Source of the DNA: Novosphingobium kunmingense
Lineage (GTDB): Bacteria > Pseudomonadota > Alphaproteobacteria > Sphingomonadales > Sphingomonadaceae
Direction: 5' to 3'
DNA length: 64,000 nucleotides
NCBI RefSeq assembly: GCF_002813245.1
Contig: NZ_PHUF01000006.1
Span: 1 to 64,000, forward strand
Of the stretch, positions 57,676 to 64,000 are shown piece by piece. Below the pieces are notes generated by a model. That model saw nothing but the letters and a program-made list of their open reading frames with translations. It searched no databases and was not told the origin of the DNA. How positions within the stretch are numbered: the stretch's first letter is position 1; each line of letters starts with the position of its first letter. Position numbers and translations under genes: made by a program.

Positions 57676-59181
57676 TCACTGATCGAACATTCCGGTGCGA
57701 CCTTCCTGCAGGTTCACCACCACCGACTTGGTCTGGGTGTAGTGGTTCAGCACTTCATGGCTGAATTCACGCCCGAAGCCGCTTTGCTTGTAACCGCCCA
57801 GCGGCATGTTGGCCTTCAGGTTGTAGTAGCGATTGATCCAGACCGTGCCAGTTTCGAGCTTGCGCGCAATCCGGTGGGCTCGGGCGATGTCCTTGGTCCA
57901 GACGCCGCCAGCGAGGCCGTAAGTTGTATTGTTGGCCTGCTTCATCATGTCGTCTTCGTCGCTCCAGGTGATGACGCTGGTAACCGGTCCGAAGATCTCT
58001 TCCTGCGCGATCCGCATGGAGTTGTTGACGTTGGTGAACACGGTCGGCTTGATAAAATTGCCATCGGCCAGATCTGCGGCATCCGAGCGGCTGCCGCCGG
58101 TCAGGACCTCGGCCCCTTCCTCGGTGGCCAGGCGCAGGTAGCTTTGCACCTTGTCAAACTGCATCTTCGATGCCTGGGCGCCAAGCTGGGTCGCCATGTC
58201 GAGCGGGTCGCCCTGGCGGATGCCTTCAAGCGCGGTCTTGAACTTGGCCAGGAACTCGTCCTGGATCGACTGGTGCAGGAACAGGCGCGAACCGGCCAGA
58301 CAGACTTCGCCCTTGTTGAGGACGGTCGACATGGTCGCGCTTTCCACCGCCGCGTCGATGTCGGCATCGCCGCACACGATGTGCGCCGACTTGCCGCCGA
58401 GCTCGAGCGTCTGGGGGATGATGTTGGCCGAGGCATACTGGATGATCCGGCGCGCGGTGGCGATCGAACCGGTGAAGGCCACCTTGGCGACATCGGGGCT
58501 GGTGACCAGCGCCTCGCCCACGTCCGCGCCATAGCCGGTGACGACGTTGATCACACCCGGCGGCAACAGATCAGCCATTTCCACGAAGAATTCAATCACC
58601 GAAAGGCAGACCGTTTCGGCCGGCTTCAGAACGACAGTGTTGCCCGAGGCCAGCGCGGGCGCGATCTTGCACGCCATCATCAACATCGGCACGTTCCACG
58701 GAATGATCTGCGCGCAGACGCCGAGCGGTTCGCGGTGAACGATGCCGATCGCGTCGGGATAATCAAGCGTCTGGCCGTGCAGGCCATAGGCAGCACCGGC
58801 GAACAGTTCGAACTGCCCGATCGTCTGTGGCATATCGAAATACATCGATTCGCGCATCGGCTTGCCGTTGTTCAGCGTCTCGAGCGTGGCGTAGTGCGAA
58901 TGGCGCGCCTTGAGGCGGCGCGCGACCTCGATCAGGATTTCTTGGCGCTCGCCGGGCAGGCTCTGCGACCACTTGGGAAACGCCGCCTTGGCGGCGGCAA
59001 TCGCGCGTTCGATATCCTTGGCGTTGCCGGCCTGAATCTTGGTCAGCACCTTGCCGGTCGAGGGATTGAGCAGATCGATGGTCTTGCCGCTGTCCCCGGC
59101 GATCCACTCGCCGCCGATATAGTGGCCGTACTCGGACTTGATCCCGTATTCGTTTTCTGCACTTCTCAACTGCGTAGCCAT
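57676..59181 (-). CDS. NAD-dependent aldehyde dehydrogenase
   Basis: 501 residues, classical [60 protein letters not shown], nucleotide loop [19 protein letters not shown] (general base Glu) and catalytic Cys in [11 protein letters not shown]. It resembles acetaldehyde/aromatic aldehyde dehydrogenases more than the hydroxymuconic semialdehyde dehydrogenase at the window end. It could oxidise benzaldehyde made via XylMA, the aldehyde from the NahE-like aldolase, or acetaldehyde; the sequence cannot choose. GTG at 59184 precedes the ATG used here. Confidence 0.88.
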   Translation of the reverse strand: MATQLRSAENEYGIKSEYGHYIGGEWIAGDSGKTIDLLNPSTGKVLTKIQAGNAKDIERAIAAAKAAFPKWSQSLPGERQEILIEVARRLKARHSHYATLETLNNGKPMRESMYFDMPQTIGQFELFAGAAYGLHGQTLDYPDAIGIVHREPLGVCAQIIPWNVPMLMMACKIAPALASGNTVVLKPAETVCLSVIEFFVEMADLLPPGVINVVTGYGADVGEALVTSPDVAKVAFTGSIATARRIIQYASANIIPQTLELGGKSAHIVCGDADIDAAVESATMSTVLNKGEVCLAGSRLFLHQSIQDEFLAKFKTALEGIRQGDPLDMATQLGAQASKMQFDKVQSYLRLATEEGAEVLTGGSRSDAADLADGNFIKPTVFTNVNNSMRIAQEEIFGPVTSVITWSDEDDMMKQANNTTYGLAGGVWTKDIARAHRIARKLETGTVWINRYYNLKANMPLGGYKQSGFGREFSHEVLNHYTQTKSVVVNLQEGRTGMFDQ

Positions 59182-59200
59182 CACAATTCTCCCTTAGTTT

Positions 59201-59482
59201 TCATCCAATTTCGATGACCAGGTCATTCAAAGGATAGAGCCGACAGGCCAGGACGTATCCCTTTGCCTGATCGGCGACAGAAACCTTGGCCGTGCTCATT
59301 TTGCCGGTCCGGTATTCGCCCTCGACGACTCGAACCACGCAAAACCCGCAACCACCGCCGCGGCAGCCCACTCCGATATCGTTGCCACCACTCCGCTCCA
59401 TCGCGATCAGCACGCGTTCACCCTCGGGGCACGCGAACTGCCCCCCTCCGACGATTCGGATCTGGTGGGTCTCAGTTCTCAT
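59201..59482 (-). CDS. xylT: Plant-type [2Fe-2S] ferredoxin, XylT/NahT-like
   Basis: 93 residues with Cys40-x4-Cys45-x2-Cys48...Cys80 (GVGCRGGGCGFCVV ... YVLACRLYP), plus GKMSTAKV, the signature of XylT/NahT/DmpQ ferredoxins. Those reactivate catechol 2,3-dioxygenase by reducing its oxidised iron. The start at 59482 overlaps the end of the tautomerase gene by 11 bases. The catechol 2,3-dioxygenase it should serve is not in this window. Confidence 0.85.
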   Translation of the reverse strand: MRTETHQIRIVGGGQFACPEGERVLIAMERSGGNDIGVGCRGGGCGFCVVRVVEGEYRTGKMSTAKVSVADQAKGYVLACRLYPLNDLVIEIG

Positions 59483-59714
59483 TCGACCAATCTTCTTCGA
59501 CCCGGGGTTGCGCGGCGGCGGCGGCGGCGGCCTTCGCAGCAAAACTTAGCCCCCCTACCGCGAAATGCGCCGGGGCCATCTCGCGAAGGATGACGCGAAC
59601 CGACTCACGCGGGGCCCCGATCGCATCGATGGCAGCATCGGTCAGAGCCTTGATCAGCCGCTCTTTGGCTTCTGGCGGGCGCCCTTCGAGCAGGTTGACC
59701 TCGATGATCGGCAT
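59472..59714 (-). CDS. xylH: 4-Oxalocrotonate tautomerase with Ala-rich C-terminal tail
   Basis: 80 residues: MPIIEVNLLEGRPPEAKERLIKALTDAAIDAIGAPRESVRVILREM. The catalytic Pro1 is exposed after Met removal, and the Arg of SVRVIL is retained. It interconverts 2-hydroxymuconate and 4-oxalocrotonate in the dehydrogenase branch of meta-cleavage. Classical 4-OT is ~62 residues; here an extra Ala-rich and acidic tail (AAKAAAAAAAQPRVEEDWSNEN) overlaps the ferredoxin start and may reflect a shifted stop codon. Confidence 0.83.
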   Translation of the reverse strand: MPIIEVNLLEGRPPEAKERLIKALTDAAIDAIGAPRESVRVILREMAPAHFAVGGLSFAAKAAAAAAAQPRVEEDWSNEN

Positions 59715-59715
59715 A

Positions 59716-60486
59716 TCAGGCCTCCACCTGGAACATGACCGCGCCAAGGTTCTGCACGGTCGTCCGCACGGTCTGGCCGGGAGCCAGGTTGGGCGCGGCG
59801 GTGATGCCGCCAGCCATGACGATGTCACCGGCGTTGATCTGTTCGCCCGCTTCGGCAACCAGCCGGGCCGCAGCAACCAGCGAACGGATGGGGTGGCCAA
59901 GGATCGCCGCGGTCGACCCGACCTGTACCACTTCGCCATCGATTTCGAGGATCACGCCCAGATTCGAAAAATCGATCCGGGGATCGCACCAGGATCCGAT
60001 CACCAGCCCCGACGAGGAAGTGTTGTCGGCGATCACGTCCTCGAGCGCGAACTTGAAGTTCTCGTAACGGCTGTCGATGATCTCCATCGCCGGGGCGATC
60101 GCTTCGACTGCTGCCAGCGCAGCGGCGGCAGTCACCTTACCGACCAGCGGCGCCTTCATCAGAAAGGCGACTTCCGGTTCGACCCGGGGGTGGACGTAGC
60201 GCGCGCGCGAAAGGGCGGATCCTTCCTCGACCAGCATCGCATCGGTCAGCCTGCCCCATGCCACTTCGTCGACGCCGACCTGCAACATCTTGGCCCGGCT
60301 GGTCAGCCCCATCTTGACGCCGATGCGCCGTTCGCCGCGCGACAGGCGCCGATCGACCGAGAGCTTCTGCACCTGATAGGCCTCTTCCACCGTGAAAGCG
60401 GTGTCCACAGGGGTGATTTGCGGGGTAGCTGTTGCTTCACGCTGTGCAGAGTCGAGCGTTTCCGCGTATTTCGCCAGCCTGTCCAT
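59716..60486 (-). CDS. xylI: 4-Oxalocrotonate decarboxylase (XylI/DmpH-type)
   Basis: 256 residues of the hydratase/decarboxylase (FAH-like) family: GVKMGLTSRAKMLQVGVDEVAWG, HPRVEPEVAFLMKAPL, MEIIDSRYENFKFALEDVIADNTSSS, LGHPIRSLVAAARLVAEAG and GDIVMAGGITAA. SRYENFKF and ITAA distinguish the decarboxylase from the related hydratase XylJ. It decarboxylates 4-oxalocrotonate to 2-hydroxypenta-2,4-dienoate, usually in complex with XylJ. Stop is one base upstream of xylH. Confidence 0.88.
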   Translation of the reverse strand: MDRLAKYAETLDSAQREATATPQITPVDTAFTVEEAYQVQKLSVDRRLSRGERRIGVKMGLTSRAKMLQVGVDEVAWGRLTDAMLVEEGSALSRARYVHPRVEPEVAFLMKAPLVGKVTAAAALAAVEAIAPAMEIIDSRYENFKFALEDVIADNTSSSGLVIGSWCDPRIDFSNLGVILEIDGEVVQVGSTAAILGHPIRSLVAAARLVAEAGEQINAGDIVMAGGITAAPNLAPGQTVRTTVQNLGAVMFQVEA

Positions 60487-60487
60487 C

Positions 60488-61519
60488 TCAGTTCGCCTTG
60501 GCTTTGATCAGATCAAGCGCAACGTCGATGATCATGTCTTCCTGTCCTCCGACCATCCGGCGGTTGCCCAATTCGACGAGGATCTCGCGGGTATCGATGC
60601 CGTACTGTTCCGCTGCCTTTTCCGCATGGCGCAGGAAGCTTGAATAGACGCCTGCATAGCCCAGGCTGAGCGTCTCGCGATCTACCCTCACCGGACGGTC
60701 CTGAAGCGGGCGTATGATGTCGTCCGCCGCGTCCATCAGCGCCATCACGTCGCAGCCGTGCTTCCAGCCCTTGCGGTTGGCGGCGGCGATGAACACCTCG
60801 AGCGGGGCGTTCCCCGCGCCCGCCCCCATGCCCGCGAGACTGGCGTCGATCCGCACCGCCCCTGCCTGCGCCGCAACGATCGAATTGGCCACGCCGAGCG
60901 ACAGATTGTGGTGCGCGTGGATACCGCGCTGGGTTTCAGGTTTGAGCACACGGTCATAGGCTTGGAGACGTGCAATCACGCCATCCATGTCGAGCGCCCC
61001 GCCGCTGTCGGTGACATAGACGCAATGCGCGCCATAGCTTTCCATCAGCAGCGCCTGCTGGGCGAGCGCCTCGGGCTCGATCATGTGGCTCATCATCAGG
61101 AAGCCCGATACGTCCATGCCCAGATCGCGCGCGATGCCGATGTGCTGCTTTCCGACGTCGGCCTCGGTGCAGTGGGTCGCGACCCTGACCGAGCGCACTC
61201 CCATCGAATAGGCCCGCTTGAGTTCTTCGGCGGTGCCGATACCGGGCACCAGAAGCGTGGTCAGCACCGCGTTCTTGATTACGTCGGCGGCAGCCTCGAT
61301 CCAGTCCCAGTCGGTATGGGCGCCAAATCCGTAATTGAAGGTCGAACCGTTCAGGCCATCGCCGTGCGAAACCTCGATCGCATCCACCCCTGCATCGTCA
61401 AGCGCCTTAGCGATCGTGCGGACGCTGTCGGTGCCATACATATGCAGGATGGCGTGCATCCCGTCGCGCAAGGTCACGTCCTGGATGTAGAGCCGGTCGG
61501 ATTCGGGATCAAAGGTCAT
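60488..61519 (-). CDS. xylK: 4-Hydroxy-2-oxovalerate aldolase (XylK/DmpG-type)
   Basis: 343 residues, DRE-TIM metallolyase: [11 protein letters not shown] (metal-binding Arg18-Asp19), [34 protein letters not shown], and a C-terminal DAP-like communication domain ([20 protein letters not shown]). It splits 4-hydroxy-2-oxovalerate to pyruvate and acetaldehyde and channels the latter to the dehydrogenase encoded upstream. The ATG overlaps the xylQ stop (ATGA). Confidence 0.93.
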   Translation of the reverse strand: MTFDPESDRLYIQDVTLRDGMHAILHMYGTDSVRTIAKALDDAGVDAIEVSHGDGLNGSTFNYGFGAHTDWDWIEAAADVIKNAVLTTLLVPGIGTAEELKRAYSMGVRSVRVATHCTEADVGKQHIGIARDLGMDVSGFLMMSHMIEPEALAQQALLMESYGAHCVYVTDSGGALDMDGVIARLQAYDRVLKPETQRGIHAHHNLSLGVANSIVAAQAGAVRIDASLAGMGAGAGNAPLEVFIAAANRKGWKHGCDVMALMDAADDIIRPLQDRPVRVDRETLSLGYAGVYSSFLRHAEKAAEQYGIDTREILVELGNRRMVGGQEDMIIDVALDLIKAKAN

Positions 61520-62454
61520 GCTGCGGTCTTTTCCATATGAGTCTTGGCCAGGCTCTCGCCTGCCGCCTTGGCGGCAGCGGTCATGATGTCGAGGTTGCCG
61601 GAATAGTTGGGCAGATAATCGCCCGCGCCCTCGACCTCGAGGAACACGCTGGTCTTGAGTCCTTCGAATTCACCGTAGCCGGGGATCTTGAGCGGCCGGT
61701 TCGAGCCAAAGCGTTCGAACTGTACTTCCTGCTTGAGCCGGTAGCCCGGCACGTACGACTGCACCCTTGCAATCATAGCCAGGACCGAATCGCGCACCTT
61801 GTCCTCATCGACCATTTCCGACAGCGTGAAGATCGTATCACGCATGATCATCGGCGGTTCGGCGGGATTAAGGATGATCACAGCCCGGCCCTTGGCCGCG
61901 CCGCCGACAGTTTCGATCGCCCGCGCCGTTGTGCGGGTGAACTCATCAATGTTGGCACGGGTGCCGGGACCGGCGGAGCGCGACGAAACCGACGCGACGA
62001 TTTCGGCGTAGTGCACCTTGGCGACCTGCGAGACCGCCGCGACGATCGGGATCGTCGCCTGCCCGCCACAGGTCACCATGTTGATGTTGCGCACCGCGGC
62101 ATCGACCGCCGGGTTGACCGGGGGAATGGTCGCCGGGCCGATCGCGGCCGGGGTAAGGTCGACCATCAGCTTGCCGTCACGGGCGAGGATTTCGTCGTGC
62201 GCCTTGTGCGCATAGGCCGAGGTCGCATCGAAGGCGATGCCGATATCGGCATATTGCGGCATCCGGCGCAGGCCCTCGATTCCTTCGTGGGTCGTCGGGA
62301 CGCCGCGTTCGCTGGCCATCGCCAGGCCTTCCGAGGCCGGATCGATCCCGACTACCGCCGCCAGCTCCAGAGTGTCCGAGCCCTTGAGCAGTTTGATCAT
62401 CAGATCAGTGCCGATATTGCCGGAACCGATAATCGCGCATTTCATCCTGGCCAT
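61516..62454 (-). CDS. xylQ: Acetaldehyde dehydrogenase (acylating) (XylQ/DmpF-type)
   Basis: 312 residues. N-terminal Rossmann start [20 protein letters not shown], catalytic Cys in [16 protein letters not shown] and [18 protein letters not shown]. Converts acetaldehyde, NAD+ and CoA to acetyl-CoA in a channelling complex with XylK. I chose the ATG at 62454 with GGAGG eight bases before it. The gene starts 23 bases after the xylJ stop. Confidence 0.92.
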   Translation of the reverse strand: MARMKCAIIGSGNIGTDLMIKLLKGSDTLELAAVVGIDPASEGLAMASERGVPTTHEGIEGLRRMPQYADIGIAFDATSAYAHKAHDEILARDGKLMVDLTPAAIGPATIPPVNPAVDAAVRNINMVTCGGQATIPIVAAVSQVAKVHYAEIVASVSSRSAGPGTRANIDEFTRTTARAIETVGGAAKGRAVIILNPAEPPMIMRDTIFTLSEMVDEDKVRDSVLAMIARVQSYVPGYRLKQEVQFERFGSNRPLKIPGYGEFEGLKTSVFLEVEGAGDYLPNYSGNLDIMTAAAKAAGESLAKTHMEKTAA

Positions 62455-62476
62455 TTGACCAACCTCCACTTCCAAT

Positions 62477-63271
62477 TCAGTCAGCAGCAAATGTAGCTCG
62501 GACAGTGCCAAGCCCATTGATCCGCGCTTCGACGACATCGCCGCGAGAAACCCCGGCCATCGGGCCGAGCGCGCCCGAAAGGATCACGTCGCCTTCCAGC
62601 AGGGGCCGCCCGGCATTCGCCATGACCCGCGCCAGCCACAGGGAAGAGGTGATTGGGCTACCAAGACAGGCGATTCCGGCGCCGACCGAAATCGGTTCGC
62701 CTTTTACCTCCATAACCATGCCGCACGTGCGCAAATCCAGCCTATCTAGCTTGCGCGGCACCGCGCCGAGCACGAACAGTCCGCTCGACGCGTTGTCGGC
62801 GATCGTGTCCCAGATCTTGATGTCCCAGTTGGCGACGCGGCTGTCGACGATCTCGATTGCCGGAACGACATATTCGACCGCGCGGATCATCTCGGCGGTG
62901 GTCATGTCGGGGTGGGGCAAATCCCGCCCAACGACGATCGCAATCTCGGCCTCGACCTTGGGCTGGATGACTTGATCAAGCGACACCGGGATACCTTCCG
63001 GCACGTCCATGTCTGCGAACAGCATCCCGTAATCGGGCTGGTCCACCCCCAACTGGCGCTGGACTGCAAGCGAAGTCAGGCCGATCTTGCGCCCTACGAG
63101 CCGCCGCCCGCTAGCCAGGTAGTGCCGGGTGTTGGATTCCTGCACAGCATAGGCGGCCTCAACGCCACCGGCGGCAATCAGGTCTCGGATCGGACTGACC
63201 GGCTTCCCCGTTTCGGCCGCGCCGCGCAGCGCCAGAGCCGCTTGTTCGATGGTTTTAGGGTCGATAGTCAT
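62477..63271 (-). CDS. xylJ: 2-Hydroxypenta-2,4-dienoate hydratase (XylJ/DmpE-type)
   Basis: 264 residues: [94 protein letters not shown] and [15 protein letters not shown]. The ALGPM ending motif and the ANWDIK segment are hydratase-like rather than decarboxylase-like. It adds water to form 4-hydroxy-2-oxovalerate. It is directly downstream of the HMSD gene with four bases between them. Confidence 0.9.
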   Translation of the reverse strand: MTIDPKTIEQAALALRGAAETGKPVSPIRDLIAAGGVEAAYAVQESNTRHYLASGRRLVGRKIGLTSLAVQRQLGVDQPDYGMLFADMDVPEGIPVSLDQVIQPKVEAEIAIVVGRDLPHPDMTTAEMIRAVEYVVPAIEIVDSRVANWDIKIWDTIADNASSGLFVLGAVPRKLDRLDLRTCGMVMEVKGEPISVGAGIACLGSPITSSLWLARVMANAGRPLLEGDVILSGALGPMAGVSRGDVVEARINGLGTVRATFAAD

Positions 63272-63275
63272 CGTC

Positions 63276-64000
63276 TTAAAGCTTTACGCAGATGTTGGTG
63301 ATCTCGGTGTAGAATTCGAGGCTGTGCACCCCGCCTTCCCGGCCTATGCCGGAATGGCCGGACCCGCCGAAAGCCGTGCGCAGATCGCGCAGGAACCAGG
63401 AATTGACCCAGCACACCCCCACGTCCATCGCCGCCGCCACGCGGTGTCCGCGGGACATGTTTTCGGTCCAGATCGAGGCGCACAGGCCGTAAACCGTATC
63501 GTTTGCAAGTGCGATCACCTCGTCCTCGCTGTCGAACGGCACGATACCGCAGCACGGTCCGAAGATTTCCTCGCGCATCACGGTATCGCCGTGGGCGACG
63601 TCGATCCACAGCGTCGGTTCCACGAAGAAGCCACCGGCTTCCGCACCCGAGATTTCGGGAACGCCGCCGCCGGTGACCACGGTGGCCCCGTCCTCGACCG
63701 CACGGCGATAGTAACCCAGCACTTTCTCGCGGTGCTCGGCGCTGATCAGCGGGCCGAGATAGGCGCGATCACCGGTCACGCCCGGCTTGAAGCCCTGCGC
63801 CGCCGCCGCCATCCGCGCCACGAAGGCGTTGAAGATCGGTCGTTCGACATAGACCCGCTCGGTTCCGAGGCAGACCTGCCCGGTGTTCAGGAAGACCGAG
63901 CGCGACAGACCCTCGACCGCCTTGTCGAGGTCGGCATCGGCGAACACAATCGCCGGGTTCTTGCCACCGAGTTCGAACGAAATGTCGCGAACGCCGATCG
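63276..64000 (-). CDS. xylG: 2-Hydroxymuconic semialdehyde dehydrogenase-like ALDH, N-terminal part outside window
   Basis: The frame is open to the right edge, giving the C-terminal ~241 residues: ELGGKNPAIVFADADL (general-base Glu), NTGQVCLGTERV (catalytic Cys), MREEIFGPCCGIVPFD, GVCWVNSWFLRDLRTAFGGSGHSGIGREGG and HSLEFYTEITNICVKL. These fit the XylG/DmpC/AmnC group that oxidises 2-hydroxy- or 2-aminomuconic semialdehydes. Its place at the head of xylJQKIH supports XylG. Confidence 0.85.
   Translation of the reverse strand, partial: IGVRDISFELGGKNPAIVFADADLDKAVEGLSRSVFLNTGQVCLGTERVYVERPIFNAFVARMAAAAQGFKPGVTGDRAYLGPLISAEHREKVLGYYRRAVEDGATVVTGGGVPEISGAEAGGFFVEPTLWIDVAHGDTVMREEIFGPCCGIVPFDSEDEVIALANDTVYGLCASIWTENMSRGHRVAAAMDVGVCWVNSWFLRDLRTAFGGSGHSGIGREGGVHSLEFYTEITNICVKL

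Noticed and set aside
1..64000. CRISPR arrays, tRNA/rRNA genes, insertion sequences, toxin-antitoxin pairs, relaxase or oriT
   Set aside because: Read for on both strands; no repeat-spacer periodicity, no cloverleaf, no transposase motifs and no relaxase motifs were recognised. A short or degenerate oriT cannot be excluded by eye.

Overview
The window looks like part of a conjugative, catabolic (mega)plasmid of a sphingomonad (Novosphingobium/Sphingobium type). Three things suggest this: high-GC alphaproteobacterial coding, an F-type conjugation operon next to aromatic-degradation genes, and XylM/XylA, BphB-type and XylGJQKIHT-type genes resembling those known from sphingomonad degradative plasmids such as pNL1. 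The replicon type is an inference; no replication, partition or relaxase gene is seen here, and no insertion sequence, tRNA, rRNA or CRISPR array was recognised.

Left part (1-4.2 kb): the 3' end of a superfamily II helicase, two small hypothetical genes, a divergent pair of GntR/FCD-type regulators, and a small membrane protein. From 24.4 kb back to 4.2 kb, all on the minus strand, runs a nearly complete F-type mating-pair-formation operon in the order traA-L-E-K-B-dsbC-V-C-(membrane protein)-trbI-S26 peptidase-W-(membrane protein)-U-trbC-N-(wHTH-like protein)-F-H-G. Most junctions overlap by 1-4 bases. Upstream of traA lie an operator-like repeat array, two putative regulators (24.7-25.7 kb), a small membrane protein and a VirB1-like lytic transglycosylase.

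Middle part (26.9-45.5 kb), aromatic catabolism: (i) a minus-strand operon with a NahE-like hydratase-aldolase, a Rieske dioxygenase alpha/beta pair, a LigJ-like hydratase, a RidA protein and two RraA/LigK-like aldolases; (ii) a BenD-like diol dehydrogenase and a ferredoxin reductase; (iii) an XylR/DmpR-type sigma-54 activator, divergent from a plus-strand operon with two more Rieske alpha/beta pairs, a TonB-dependent receptor and xylene monooxygenase xylM-xylA. A GG-N10-GC sigma-54 promoter precedes this operon.

A separate island (45.5-52.6 kb) holds a TonB receptor, a carboxylesterase, a Tat-exported M28-like protein, a GntR regulator and a beta-lactamase-like serine hydrolase. Two of its promoter regions share an identical 12-bp palindrome, suggesting one uptake/hydrolysis regulon. 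It is followed by an OmpR/EnvZ-type two-component system, a secreted low-complexity protein, an EF-hand protein and a sterol-desaturase-family hydroxylase.

Right part (64 kb back to 56.8 kb, minus strand): the lower meta-cleavage pathway, xylG (cut by the window end)-xylJ-xylQ-xylK-xylI-xylH-xylT, then an aldehyde dehydrogenase and a BphB-like dihydrodiol dehydrogenase. It ends at a clear Rho-independent terminator. Together the genes would take methyl- or polycyclic aromatics through ring or side-chain oxidation to catechol-type intermediates and on to pyruvate and acetyl-CoA. The ring-cleavage dioxygenase, the Rieske ferredoxin, the benzyl alcohol dehydrogenase and the relaxase/coupling protein are not in this window.
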